Assembly (NCBI GenBank): GCA_024364735.1
Contig: JAGFNQ010002301.1
Coordinates: 26,861 to 90,860, forward strand
Direction of reading: 5' to 3'
DNA from: Boesenbergia rotunda
Lineage: Eukaryota > Streptophyta > Magnoliopsida > Zingiberales > Zingiberaceae
Length of the DNA: 64,000 nt
The position numbers and the translations under genes are program-made. A model generated the notes under the pieces. It ran no database searches, was not told the origin of the DNA, and saw only the letters and a list, made by a program, of their open reading frames with translations. Below are positions 11,571-23,764 of this stretch, in pieces. How positions within the stretch are numbered: the stretch's first letter is position 1; each line of letters starts with the position of its first letter.

Positions 11571-11707
11571 CAAGGTTGTAAAAATCGCTAGACGGTAGTC
11601 GGGCGGAGGACTACCGCCTAGGCGACATTAGGCGACACCACGGTGGGGTGCCGCTTAGCGCCTAGGTGGCGTCTAAGCGGCCGCCTAGGCTGACTTTTAC
11701 AATAGTG
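11571..11707. mobile_element. 137-bp hAT-type MITE with 8-bp target duplication
   Basis: The element is flanked by identical 8-bp sequences CTTCCAAC (11563-11570 and 11708-11715). It begins CAAGGTTGTAAAA and ends TTTTACAATAGTG, imperfect inverted repeats in CA...TG form. The inside is GC-rich and rich in CCTAGGCG-type inverted words. Removing the element and one duplication restores the hAT reading PVATT-VGRVFSA, which independently confirms the boundaries. Confidence 0.9.
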
Positions 11708-12784
11708 CTTCCAACAAAAGTAGTTGCAACTGGTAAAACCAATGCTAACTCGATCAAATGATATACCAATGAAAAAAATCATATTCTTGCCAATTTCAAC
11801 TATTTTTTTTATAAAACTTCCCAAATCTACAATGATAGAAATTCACCTCGTACATTTTGAATATGTCTTAAGTTGATCCTCAAGTATTATACGATCAATC
11901 AATAAAAAGTCCTTCGGATGAAATTTAACAAGGCGAGTAGTTTACCAATGTCAAATTGAGAAAAAGAGTCCTTTAGATCTAAACAAGCAAGTATGTGCTT
12001 CCGTACTTGATTGAAAAACAATTATTCATTTCTTGAACTATCATATCAAGAAGCTAATATTGTAATACTATTAGAAAATTGAAATTCAATAAAATATTTA
12101 GAAATAATACCTCACAAAAAATTTCAACGCTATGGTGATGAAAATTAGTAATCATTTGCCCATTATGTCTACTACGACCATGTGTTCTCATATTTTCTTC
12201 TATATTTAGTATTGGGATCATATGGTTACTATAAAATTTATTGATGATATTCAAAAAATTCTCTCATCCTTTCTTTCTCAATTTTTGTAATTGAACTATC
12301 ATCATCTTGATCAAACAGACAACTAGTGTAATGTTTTAGTCCTTTTGTTATAATGTAAGCGACAATCCAGTTGTGATTCCCAATAAATTTTTATCAAATT
12401 CATCACAAACAAAAATTCATAAATCTTCATCTTATCAATCAAACTGGCAGTGACACCAGTATTATCATTATTAGTATCATCATCACATTTTCAAGTACTT
12501 GTAAAATAGAAGTCCACGTAGACATCAAATAGATAATAGACATGTAATGTGAACCCCAACGAGTATTCCTTGGTCGTTTTAAACTAATTTCTTGATTTTT
12601 TTTCCTTTACCATTAATAATATCTCATTTCTCCAAACATTCTCCAAGTCTGTCATGTTAAAGTTATTTATACTTTCTTTTCTTTTACATGAAGACCAATA
12701 ATATTAACAATTATAGTAACATATTGGAAAAAATCACTTATAATTCGATTGCTTTTAGCAATTGCAACAACAACTAGTTAAAGT

Positions 12785-14229
12785 TGTTAGTGCAATCTTT
12801 GTTAGGTCAGGGTTGACTTAGTTTGACTAGGCTCGGGTGAGCTTATGTCTAATAAGCTTAAGGTTGGATGTTTCGATGTTTGATAATGATGTTTGAATAT
12901 TGCATGATGTTTGAATATCGTGTGAGTCAAGTGAGTCAAGGTTGATTGGAGACTTGACATAGAAAAAGACCTAGTGGGACTAGGCACACCTAGTGGGACT
13001 AGGTGAAGTCCAGGTGGATAGGGAGATCACACGCTAGCATGCGAAAAGACCTAGGGGACTAGGCACACCTAGTGGGACTAGGTGAAGTCCAGGTGGATCG
13101 GGAGATCGCACGCTGGCATGCGAAAAGACCTAGGGGGACTAGGCACACCTAGTGGGACTAGGTGCAGTCCAGGTGGATCGGGGAGATTGCACACTGGCAA
13201 GGTGGAAGTCTACCGAGAGACTAGACCTAACTTGAGGGTTAGGCAAACCTAGTTGGAAACCAGGTTAAGTCCTAGCTAGGAGCTAGGCAGGAGAAATCTA
13301 GGTTGGTCAAAGGGGTTGACCAGACACTTGGTAGGGAAGTCCTAACAAGTCATGGTTGACCAATGTTAGGCAAGGGAACCCTAGACTTGTGCACACAAGT
13401 TAGGGTTGGATTCAATCGATTGGGTAATCGATTTAAGTTTGGGTTCTCATAAACAGAAGCCTTCTTGATCGATTGGGTGATCGATTAAGAAAGGTGTGGA
13501 TCGATTGGGAGAAATAGGTTGCGAGAATAAAAGGTGGCTGAATCGATTGGATAATCAATTCAGTCTTCTCTTAATCGATTGATCAATCGATTAAGAGGTC
13601 TGTAATCGATTGGGGTATCGATTAGGGCAGTATTGCGCGAGAGCACAGAAAGATGCTGAATTGATTCAGCAATCGATTAAGGTTAATCTTAATCGATTGT
13701 CTAATCGATTAAGCTTCAAAAAAATAGCTGTTGAACAGCTAAGTCTGACGTGGTAATCGATTAAGAAACCCTAAGCGTCGGGTATATAGGGTTTTCGCGC
13801 AGGTTTGAAGCGGCATTCGCTCGGTATCGCTCGCGCAACTTCCTCCTCCTTCATTGCCATTTCATGTGAGTCCTTGAAGCTTAGTGCTGGTGCATTTCCA
13901 AGGATCAAGAGGCGATTCCAAGCTTGAAGATAGCAAGGAAAGCAAAGAGAGCTAAGTTGTGTAAATCTTGTAAGATTTCTTTTATATTTGCTTGGATTCT
14001 TGTTGTATCTTCTTGAAAGCTTGTAAGAGGTTTCTCCACCTCAAGAAGGAGATCTTTCATAGCGTATGAGAGAGTGAGGAGAGTAGACCTTTGGATTAGT
14101 CACCTCAAGGAGGTGGATACCTAGTAAAATAGAGATGTTAGCATTGCTCAAGTCTTCCGCCGCAACAATCATCAACGAGTAAAGATCAGAACTAATCACC
14201 CCCCTCTAGCTCTCCTACCGGTCCCAACA
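12785..14229 (+). mobile_element. Solo LTR, 1445 bp, Sirevirus-like
   Basis: The LTR starts TGTTAG, ends CCCAACA and is flanked by AAAGT at 12780-12784 and 14230-14234. It lies inside the hAT coding region, whose frame resumes on the other side. Near the left end are about three copies of an 80-bp repeat (from 12961) with TAGTGGGACTAGG words. The middle is packed with ATCGATT palindromes. A TATA-like TATATAGGG is at 13782, followed by a U5-like stretch ending in a CACCCCCCTCTAGC block. No internal coding region remains, so it is a product of LTR-LTR recombination. Confidence 0.88.
13410..13765. repeat. Cluster of ATCGAT palindromes in the solo LTR
   Basis: About a dozen copies of (T/A)ATCGATT occur, mostly as facing pairs separated by 4-6 bases (for example ATCGATTGGGTAATCGAT). 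They lie just upstream of the TATA-like box at 13782. Clusters of repeated palindromes upstream of the core promoter are a described feature of Sirevirus LTRs. Confidence 0.8.
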
Positions 14230-15290
14230 AAAGTTGGTGAGCAAAACAATGGGCATACCTTGCAGATGAATTTTCTTTTAATATGACAACCTTCAATATG
14301 TTATACTCATCTCACATATTTGATGCCCCATTATATCCTTGACCTTTCAATCTTGATAATGACAGCTTATGTTTTACAAACAATTCATCGATAGTCTTCT
14401 TCAAAGAAATAGCAGAATTGTTAGACACTTGCACAATAGCAAAAAAAAAAAGCTTTCAATAACACAACCATATTTGTTCACGTATCTTAAAACAACTTCC
14501 ATTTGCCCTTTGATTGAAATGTCTCGACACCCATCAACCATAAGAGAAAATATAGTCATTTATATCATTAAGAATGACATTTGTGACTTCAACAACACAA
14601 GCCTGTGTTAAATCCTTATGAATGGTTGGAGACTTCATTTGATTGTTTCTAGGAGCATTCTCATTCATTGTCTTGGCAACCTCGTTATTTCTTTAGGTAT
14701 ACCACTCAATCAATTCAAGAAAGTTACTTTATTTAAGGAACTCGATGACTCGTTGTATCTACGAAAAGACAAATCTTGTTTCAAAAGAAAGCATGTAACA
14801 TCCAAAGTTGCTATTAATCAAGTGCGATATGAAACCTCCATTCTATGCCCCTGTGCTTGTAGCAAATGTGATAGACTTTGTCGTTGACTTTGAGAAACCT
14901 CAAGTTGTGTTCTTACATTATTGTGAGCATTAGCTACACTACCAACATGCGTATTAAATATTTTCGTTGTTCTTCTCCAATTATTCATCCCTGAATTAGT
15001 AAATGTCTCATCTCCAACTTGACATCCTCTACGAGAAATTTTAAAGTGATAATACCAAAAAAAAAACTACACTTTGATATGCTATATTGTAACCATGATT
15101 TTTTTTTACAATCAAGCAATTTGGAAATTTCTATGCTCTTTACCAAATTATCTTGGGGATAACTATAATCAAATGGTTGATAATGTCCTCTAATCAAATA
15201 TTCTCTTCAAATTTGATCTCTAATAGAAATATCAAATTCATTAATTGGTTTTGCGATAAGCCTTGAGGTCACTAACAACATCATATGGGT

Positions 15291-15857
15291 TGAATTGTAC
15301 GCCAAGGAATATTTTTCTTTCTTACTATTATTTTCTCCTTTAGAATTCTTAAAAACTTTTTATATAAATTTTCATTTTATATTTTTTTATTATTATATTT
15401 TTTCATATATATTCCATTATGTATCAATATTCATAATAAAAATATATATTGGATTGTATAATAAATAATTAATAATTATATATTTATATTTTGCATTTAA
15501 TATGCACCACACTCAATATCAACATTTAAAAACTATTTAGTAGTTTACCTCAACTCAAAAAGTATAAAACTCAATATAAATCATGAAATTATGAATCAAA
15601 TGAAATAAGGAACAAGATTCTTAACATTTGTAGTACTACAAAGTATAAATCATCATGAAATTATGAATCAAATCAAATAAGGAACAAGATTCTTAACATT
15701 TGTAGTACTACAAAGTATAAATCATGAAACTATGAATTAGATGAAATAAGGAACAAGATTCTTATGTGAGCAGATGATAAATTTTGAATAACGAAACATT
15801 ATATTAATATTGGTAGCAAAGGATAAACTGAATTAGACATTGAAGTAGAGTATAAGC
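15291..15857. repeat. AT-rich flank with a 69-72-bp tandem repeat
   Basis: The word ATGAAA(T/C)TATGAAT recurs at 15583, 15655 and 15724, giving about 2.6 copies of a 69-72-bp unit with ACATTTGTAGTACTACAAAG in between. No gene is seen. The TAAGC at 15853-15857 is the left target duplication of the copia element that follows. Confidence 0.75.
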
Positions 15858-16721
15858 TGTGGACCATTGGCAGGTTGGCAAGAGGAGAAGGGTGAATTGT
15901 CTTGCAAGTTAAAACTATATCTTTTGTAAATTCTAAGCAAAGATGTTAAAGTTAGTTAAACAGTAAACCAAATATAAACAATATCAACAACTTAAAAGAA
16001 AGCTAGTAAGATATAACGATTTATTTTGTTGCAACCAGGGTGGTTGCTAATCCAAGACAGTGAAAGAGCACTAGAAAGAATCTCCTTAATTTGTTGCAGG
16101 CGGAGAAGCCTCTTACCGACTCTTGAAGCTTAGAAAAAGACTAGGAAAATTATTACAAGTTGTTGTATTCCAATCCTAACTTTTGGGGGATATTTATAGC
16201 TCGAAATTCAATGTTACTATTGTGCTGACATGAACCTAAGGCGTCTCAGATGTGATCTGAGGTGCCTTAGATGGATACAATTTTATCCATGGGACCAACG
16301 ATAACTTGTTGATAAGCTCTGTTCTGAGACGTCTTAGTTCCAACCTAAGGTGCCTCAGTTCAACATTTGTGTTGACTTTTTCGTCTTTCTTCCGCTTGTG
16401 TGATTTTTGGCCAACCAGAGTTAGACTCACCGGAACCCGACTTTGACCTTCGCCTCGAATGGATATCCTCCTAGGTTCTCATCTCTCGGACGTTGCGCAC
16501 ACCCTTCTCGCTCCACCGGTGTACTCTTCCGCAGTCCTCCACGCCCCTCGGATGCATCGAGCCCGTCGACTCTTTTCCTGTGTCATCCTTCTCGACCGTT
16601 GCGTCTTACGCTCGACTTCATGCGCTTCTAAGCTCCTGCACGCTTAGACACAGGGATCAAAACACACTAAGACCTAACTTGACTTGGTTGATAACATCAA
16701 AACCAACCCGGAGTACTTACA
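15858..16721 (-). repeat. 3' LTR of copia element A
   Basis: It matches 18574-18877 followed by 37853-38705. Shared words include TTGCAACCAGGG, TTGCTAATCCAAGACAGTG and AACTTTTGGGGG. It contains inverted GGCGCC/AGGTGCC-type words (16220-16350), parallel to the palindrome clusters of the other copia LTRs here. The plus-strand end is TACTTACA; the partner copy has T in place of the final A. Confidence 0.85.
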
Positions 16722-17540
16722 GTCTATCCCTTTTTGAAGTAGATCACCCCAAGTTAAATTAGGGTTAACCAAACAAGAAAAAAACAATAATTGGACATAA
16801 ACAATTATGATATTGAAAACCAATAAAACAAACAAGATGATTTTCGGAAAAATAAATTCATTGAGAAATCATCGAATATTTGAAAAAAAATCCGAAAAAT
16901 TACAGTAAGTAGATAAACTCTTTGTGCATCATAAAAAATTTTTGAAAATGAATTATATTAAAATACTACTGATCGTTTTAGATTTTTTAATAATCAAGAA
17001 ATTCAAAGACAATTTATTAAACATAAAAAAATTTAATAATTTAAAATTGATTTGGAAATCCAAAATAGATTTTTACCTACTGGGTTAATCAAAAATTTTA
17101 GAGAAATACAATTCTTGAGCACTTTTATAATTTGACCCTTGTTGTTCCTAATATACAAATTAAAACCTCTATTATAAAAATTCTTCTTAGGAGAGGAATT
17201 TAAACTAACACATGTATAGTTAGTTTTTAATTTTGCTAGTTATGCCCTTAATTTTTTATTTTCATTTTCATTTTCATTTTACATGATCATACAAATTTAA
17301 AGGACATAAATTTGCTAATTTCTTCTTCAAATCAATGTTCTTTGTCCTTAACTTACATAAAGATTTAAGCAGTGATCTAATACCATAGTGCAATTTATCT
17401 GAAGGAAGGTTGAAGACCTCACTTACATATCAGCGAGTATGAAACTAGACACCCCCTTCATCGCTACTCTCTTCTGTTGAATCTCCCCCTTCATCGATGT
17501 TCATGTCGGAGGTGATTTCTTCGTCGTCCTCTTGATGGCA
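16722..17540. other. Non-coding internal part of element A
   Basis: AT-rich sequence with no recognisable pol domain in either strand. In an autonomous copia element the integrase and reverse transcriptase would lie here. Confidence 0.55.
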
Positions 17541-18514
17541 TTCCATAAGTGTTCTTCAATTTCGAACATTGATCTTTGATGTGACCTTTTTCGTCACAGT
17601 AGTAGTATCATACTTGTCTCTTTCTCGAAGAATGTTTCTTACCCTGCATCTTAGAAAACTTTTAACTTTCTTACTACGAATGTTGTTCTTTGTCATCAGC
17701 AGAAGACTTCGAATCTGGTTCAGTCCTCCTTGCATTCAGGGTGATGTTGTCCATCTTATTTTTATTTTCTATATACTGAGATTCATGTAATTCAAAAGTG
17801 GAAAACAATTCTTCAAGGGTACTTACCTCTAGGTACTTTGAGATACAGTAGGCGTCTACTATTGAAGTTCACTCCTGGGTTCTTGGGAAGGCGTTGAGGG
17901 TGTATCGGATTGAGTCACAATTTGTTATTGATTCGCCGAGGTTGGTGAGTCCGGAGATCAATTCCTTGATCTTTGCATGAAGCTCGGCTTCGATTTCCCC
18001 TTCCTTCATCCGGAGATTTGTTAGCAGGTTCCAAAGGAGATCTCTTCTTGCTAACTTGGATTCTGACGTGTCTTCGTGAAGTTCTAGGAATTTCTCCCAA
18101 AGCTCTTTTGCGGAGTGATATCTACCGATGCGGTTGACATCTTGAGATGGTAGAACCGTCAGTAGGTGAAATTCAGCCTTTCCGTTGGCTACAGATTCAG
18201 CTTGCTCCTTCTTGCTCCACAGATGATCCTCCTTTTCATCTCCGTTTACATTTTTGGGAGCTTCAAAATCATATTTGGTAGTTAGTAAAATTTCAAAATC
18301 AGTACAAAAGAATATCTCCATCTTCTTCTTCCAAATGGCAAAGTCTCCTTCAAATTTCGATGAGTGAATATTGGTTTACATCTTTGGGAGCTTCAAAATC
18401 ATATTTGGTAGTTAGTAAAATTTCAAAATCAGTACAAAAGAATATCTCCATCTTCTTCTTCCAAATGGCGAAGTCTCCTTCAAATTTCGATGAGTGAATA
18501 TTGGTTCTGGCCAT
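17540..18514 (-). pseudogene. copia gag (UBN2/Retrotran_gag_2 type) of element A, broken
   Basis: It starts at the ATG at 18514 (MARTNIHSSKFEGDF). The core is at 18250-17869 with SAKELWEKFLELHEDTSESK, LARRDLL and NLGESITNCDS words typical of copia gag. Near 17605-17560 a CCHC knuckle is recognisable as YYYCDEKGHIKDQC, with the first Cys changed to Tyr. A 130-bp direct duplication (18245-18374 repeated from 18375) covers the N-terminal codons; because 130 is not a multiple of three it shifts the frame. No polymerase follows. Confidence 0.8.
18245..18504. repeat. 130-bp direct duplication inside the copia gag
   Basis: Two adjacent copies start at 18245 and 18375 with TTTACAT(T/C)TTTGGGAG and differ at only a few bases. 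The duplication repeats the first part of the gag open frame. Confidence 0.85.
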
Positions 18515-18573
18515 TTCTTCCTGCTTTATCCGACGATTAGTCCTTCAAAAGCTAACCTGACTTTGATACCACT

Positions 18574-18877
18574 TGTATGACTGTTGGCAGACCGACAAGA
18601 GGGGAGGGGTCAATTGTCCTGCAAGTTAAAATTATATCTTTTGCAAATTCTAAGTAAAGATGTCAAAGATAATTAAACAGTTAAACCACATATAAACAAT
18701 ATCAACAACATAAAAGAAAGCAAGTAAGAGACAACGGTTTAATTAGTTGCAACCAGGGCAGTTGCTAATCCAAGACAGTGAAAGCACAATAGAAAGAATC
18801 TCCTTTGTTGCAGACGGAGAAACCTCTTATAGACTTTTGAAGCTCAGAGAAAGACTAGAAAAATTATTACAAGTTGT
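18574..18877 (-). repeat. 5' LTR of element A, first fragment
   Basis: Begins TGTATGACTGTTGGCAG on the plus strand and matches the 3' LTR at 15858-16166. It is broken off at 18877 by insertion of a TGTCAC-type element and resumes near 37853. Confidence 0.85.
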
Positions 18878-19247
18878 TGTCACACCCCTAGAGGCTCATG
18901 CTTGCTCGAACATCGGACAACATTTCCCCTATACGGCGGATAATTTGAAATATGTCTACATCCATCTCAACAATATATAATAGCGCAACCATGTACGGTT
19001 GACATCAATAGTGATAAAATAATAAAATTCACATCCACACAGTTATTAATATCCAGAAAAATAAATACTAAGCATAATAAACTCTGCAGAAAAAATAAAA
19101 TGTGTAAAACCGAAAGTCCATAAAAATAAATATAAGTTCATTAAAGACACACCTACATGTCCACTGAATAAAAATATAAAATACAAAACAACCAAAAATA
19201 CCCAACACTAAAGGGACAGCAGATGAATCCTTTCATGGCGACATGAG

Positions 19248-20177
19248 TGTTGGATCGGATTGGCCCGGCTAGAGGGGTGAATAGACGGTTAAAAAAATAT
19301 AAAAATTGAGGTACTCGTCTTTTAAAAAGAAACTTGGTCGCAACTGAGAACGTTGCTTCCAAGGCAGTGGGCGCTCAACAAAACTCTTCTTATGGAGGAG
19401 AAGCCTTACAACAAAAGCACGCTTAGACTTTTTACAATTGAATGAATTTCTAAAGCTAAAACTCTAAGCCTATTTATAGCCTAAGAGAATAAATCTAGAT
19501 TGTTGATGAACTTTCTCTTGGTCGTTGATCCATGGATGTAATTTGGACGGTTGATCTCGGATGGGATTAAACTGCATCTATTGGATCTGATTAAAGGATA
19601 AGGTTTTATCCTTTAAGATATAAAGTTTAATTAAAACTTTATCTTCTGCTTGAGACTTCGCTGCTGTGATCTCCAAGTGGTAACATCGACAACAACTTGT
19701 TGACTTCGCCCGCTATCCCAAGTGGTAAGCATGGAGACATGTGTTGCATAAGATTCCGAGTTTGAGTCTTCTTAGCAACAAATAAATCCCCCCTTTATCG
19801 GGCGCCTGGTTTCGACTTGGTCAAACTGATCAGCTTTTGGTTCTTCGTCTTCTAGGTGATTTCCGGCCAACCGGAGTTAGACTCATCCGAACCCGACTTC
19901 GGCCTTTCATCCCTCGAGCGCGCTTTCTTCCGGCTTCCTGTCCCTTGGACTTGCGCACGTCCTTCTTGATCCACCGACGCACTCTTCCATAGCTTTCGCG
20001 TCCCTCGGATTGCACCAATCCCGTCGGCTCACTTCCCCACAGAATCCTTCTCGTCCACTACGTCTTACGCTTGATTTTCTCCGTATCTAAGCTCCTGCAT
20101 ACTTAGCAGAGGGATTAGAAAACATAGGACCTAACTTAACCTAGTTGATCACATCAAAACTAATCAGGGTACCAACA
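19248..20177. mobile_element. Solo LTR, 930 bp
   Basis: It starts TGTTGGATCGG and ends GGTACCAACA. It is flanked by ATGAG at 19243-19247 and 20178-20182. The host sequence on either side (a TGTCAC-type LTR) is continuous with the uninterrupted copy at 34660-34690. It shares the layout of the element A LTR (a CTAACTTAACCTAGTTGATC-like block before its end) but is a different family. Confidence 0.9.
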
Positions 20178-20639
20178 ATGAGACACAACTATATACTACC
20201 TGGAACAAAAAGGAAAGCAAGCGGTGGTGAGTCCGGGATCAAACTCTATGAGTATAGCGAATAGATAAATGCATAGTATAAATAAGATAAATAAAGCAGA
20301 TAGAAATAAGATATACAGTCTCTGAAAAGTAGAGCACGTAACAAATGCAAAAACATACCTGCATAATCAGAAACCCCCAAATCAAATCAATAAGATGCTC
20401 GTACTATTGTGCAAATCAAGATCAAATAATAAATACAAATCAAATACATATATGTATGTCAATTAAATGCAACAATCATAGCTCAAACAAATGCAAGGTG
20501 CATCGTATGCAAATGATGCAATAACATGTGTCACCCCTACACACCAATCTACAACCATCACACATATCTGCGTGGTCGACTGAGCAAGAGCTGTGACAAC
20601 TGTACACACTCTCAGATCTATCTCCTATGAGTGACCGAG

Positions 20640-20800
20640 TAGACAGGATGCTGGGAGAACAACCTCAATCCCAAACCCCAAGAAAAGGGGGAGCACAACC
20701 CCCAAAACAAAGTGAAACAACCTCTAACTCCAGGAAGAGGAGCACAACCGCTCTAGTATTTAACGGGGGAGCACAACCGCTTTATCTATCCCTCATAAAT
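20640..20800. repeat. GAGCACAACC(GCTCT) repeat, short version
   Basis: Several GGGGGAGCACAACC words occur here in the left TGTCAC-type LTR. The right copy carries a much larger array at 35150-35570. Confidence 0.7.
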
Positions 20801-21262
20801 AACGAAGGGGGTGTCACTGCCAGCAACTACTCCAACAACTACCACTACCCATGAGTAGTTGAAAGTAGCACGACAGGATGACCACTCGCACTCTGACAAC
20901 TACTACTTTCCCGAGTGGTTGAGTGGACAGACCATTATATGACTGACGATGGACTTAATTATAAGGAAGTCAATAATCGCCAGCATGTAACAATGCAATA
21001 TGGTTTATGATATCAATACGCACAAACAAAATCAGGTCAATCGAATCAATAAACAACACATGCACCTAAACCGCAATCATAACCAACCAATATGTAACTA
21101 ATCTATTAGGTAGGGTATATCAACCAAACCATAGATAGGTTATATGATCTTTCAAAAGTACACGCGTACTAGTGGTACTCTTCGGATCAGAAAAATAAGA
21201 GTCGAGACTGTATAATTGAAAATTTAGATTTTTAACTCAAAGGTTAAGTAAAAAATAACTAC

Positions 21263-23259
21263 GACTCATAAATGACTCACGACAATCTACCAGAAGCAAA
21301 ACCAAAATCATTCCGAATCACCATACTAGACAAACATTTCAAAATAGAATCCTCCCCAATCAACTTGCGGTAAGTAGCTACATCACCAGACACAAACCGA
21401 CCCATACCACCGAAACTAACTACATCCAAATCTGAAATCTACAGTTCCACAACACATCATCAATTCATCTCAAATTCATTCAATATGCTCACAAAGCGAA
21501 ACATACATCATCAACTCTCTACTTATCGGGGTTCCCAACATAAACCCTATATTGAAGATTACTAACCTAAAGATTTTCACCTGAGAATCAAGGACAATCG
21601 ATCAAACTAATCACACGTAGGGTGCTTAACCATAAGATCACCGACACCAAGTATATAACAAATCACCATTAGTCAATCATTGCGTTTATCAATATCTCCT
21701 ATAAACCACTAATTAAAGATAACTTCTAACTAACAACCATAACGTCATAAATCCACCAATGAACCACCATTTTTTTCCCTATCACAAAGATAAGGTTTCC
21801 TGATATCCACCACCTCCATACCATCCTCAACCAAAATTTAACGAGATAGCTTTATGAAAGAGAAAGTCATTTATTCATCCACACTCATGGCCAATAAATC
21901 AAAGATATCCATCAATATATCCTCAACACACAACACATCACAGAGATTCATCAATCTCGATTTATCCTTAAACATCAGTCAAAATTGATTACTTTTGGAT
22001 CAATGATAACGAGCATAATCACCAAATATCTTCCCAAAATAATTGTCAACCAACACTCTATGACTCGAAGATAATCCTCTATAATTTAATCAAATTACGA
22101 TTAAATCTCATAGGTGATAAACATTTGACACCCTGTTTCCCATGTACCTGTGGGTCGTATATCTCGATGTACCGTCGGAATTATCTAGTTATATACAGTC
22201 AATCTATGAGTCTGAATCCCCCATAGAGTAATATTAGGCGAGTTGACTAATCATCGCTTTGCAAACCATCATATTTCGGTTCCTCTAGGTTTAGGAACCC
22301 AACAACCAACCAAACAAACGAAAAGAGATATACAATCTCTCAGATATATCTCAATATAATCACTAAGTGATTCTTTATTTTTTGAAATACAACTTCGGTA
22401 TCTTCCACCCTGAGGTAACCTAGTCTCGTGAATGGTTCACATCACCACAAATCATAAATCTGAAAGTACCCTCTTGGCTAACTAACCAGGTACGATTAAT
22501 CCACGGTCAACCCCCTGGAATGGGATATCTCAATCTCCTATCAACTAGGATAGTATGTAGCTAATTCTACCTTTTCTGTGTTATTGTATGTCATGTACTA
22601 CAATAAATCGATCTGATACAGATCGTGCTTCCTACGGTATGCAACCTTAAATTCTCACCTAGCTAGTAGTAGTTAGCACTAGTACTACAACTAACATGGA
22701 AAAAAAGGATTCCTAACGAGGGTAATCCCTACTCTCAAAAAGGTAGTGGATAGGTTCGACTGTCGTTTTCCGACTCATCAGTTAGTGCTATAAGGGAATC
22801 AATATCCTCCGCAACAGAGTCGTGTTTGCAATGTGTCCACTAGTCGCGTTCATGGTCAATTCCTACCATGATTACAAATAGACTGGTTGACTATGAGTCA
22901 TCAAGCTAAACCAAGTCCAAACAATAACTAGTAGTCAAATATAAGTAACAATATGCTATCCAACTAAGCTAGCATATGTCTATACAATCTTAAACAAGGT
23001 AATGTACCCAACAGATAAGATAATCATCAAAAATATACCTTACTTACTTATCGCCTGGAGAAGTCTAACACCGCCAAGTTCCAACACAAACAAGTCAAGA
23101 AAAACGACTCCATAAAATCCTAATACATACCTGAACTCGGGCATCTGATACCCAAAACGATTGAAATTGGAAAGACTCCCTAAATTTTCAAAATTCCCAC
23201 AACATGAAAGATTTTGAAATTCCCAAAACACTCAAATAAACAGGCATCGTAAACCTCAT
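21263..23259. other. Retrotransposon-derived sequence without recognisable genes
   Basis: No open frame with a known domain is seen on either strand, and it does not match the corresponding stretch behind the right LTR. It is probably internal or hypervariable LTR sequence of the TGTCAC-type element. The run AAAAC at 23260-23264 is the left target duplication of gypsy element B. Confidence 0.45.
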
Positions 23260-23264
23260 AAAAC

Positions 23265-23764
23265 TGTAACGCCCGCCCTTCCCGGCCTACGATGTAGGCG
23301 GAAGGCGGCGTTACGCTAACATACATACATGCATATGGAGATCTTAATGCAGCGGAATAAATTTTAAATTTTATACATGTGCGTTTAAACCATGCAACTA
23401 CACTTGAATCATGTAAACATGTCTTAGCTATCATTCTTAAACATGGTTACTTGATAAACTTAGCATTGTCATAACATAAAAAAAATAAGACATAACATGT
23501 GAGACATAACATTCTTGAACATGCTTGCATTAAACATAACTTATCCTACCATTAAGCTTAAAGCCAACATATTGTTCTAAACGAACAGATCATGGAAATT
23601 AACATAAGTTGTTCTTTTAGGAAAAAACCATCATAGAGTATAGTATGAAACCAAAGAAGACAATGCAAAACATAGACATGTGACAATTATGAGTAATAGG
23701 ATCTTTTTCTTTTTCTTTTGCCAAGTCACCGCCACACACACACACTTGCCCCTCCCTTGCTAGG
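23265..23764 (-). repeat. LTR of element B, first fragment
   Basis: Matches 33258-33757. It ends in the run CTAGG that was duplicated when element C inserted. Confidence 0.9.

Larger units (their letters stand above)
11186..15290 (-). pseudogene. Decayed hAT transposase (ZMYM1/TTF-type), interrupted by a MITE and a solo LTR
   Basis: A hAT-like terminus, CAGTGGCGGATCCAG, starts at 11186. Reading leftwards on the minus strand, protein blocks appear in the usual order. First is a TTF-type region (PFDYSYPQDN, WLQYSISK; about 15195-15050). Next is the core (LKGQGYNGASNM near 14340, then HCFAHQL at 14245 continuing as LVVVAIAK after the solo LTR). Then come GRSRHNGQMITNFHH near 12160 and LALVLPVATT near 11730, resuming as VGRVFSAMKIIK beyond the MITE. 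Last is the dimerisation end (DEWINDSLVVYIEKD, 11520-11450). Stops and a frameshift near 11510 show that it is dead. The far terminus is not identified. Confidence 0.85.
18878..21262 (-). mobile_element. Left LTR of a TGTCAC-type LTR element (interrupted by a solo LTR)
   Basis: It begins TGTCACACCCCTAGAGGC and is homologous to 34301-36040. Shared parts include GGCTCATGCTTGCTCGAA-like words, the AGCGGTGGTGAGT block, the GAGCACAACCGCTCT repeats and a run ending TAGATTTTTAACT. Homology stops near 21262 (left) and 36040 (right). The direct pair brackets the two gypsy elements. Primer-binding-site-like sequence next to the right copy implies minus-strand orientation. The inner limit of each LTR could not be fixed. 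Confidence 0.7.

Noticed and set aside
16443..16762. Overlapping 62-89-residue open frames near 16.5 kb
   Set aside because: They are inside the 3' LTR of element A and broken in the partner LTR.
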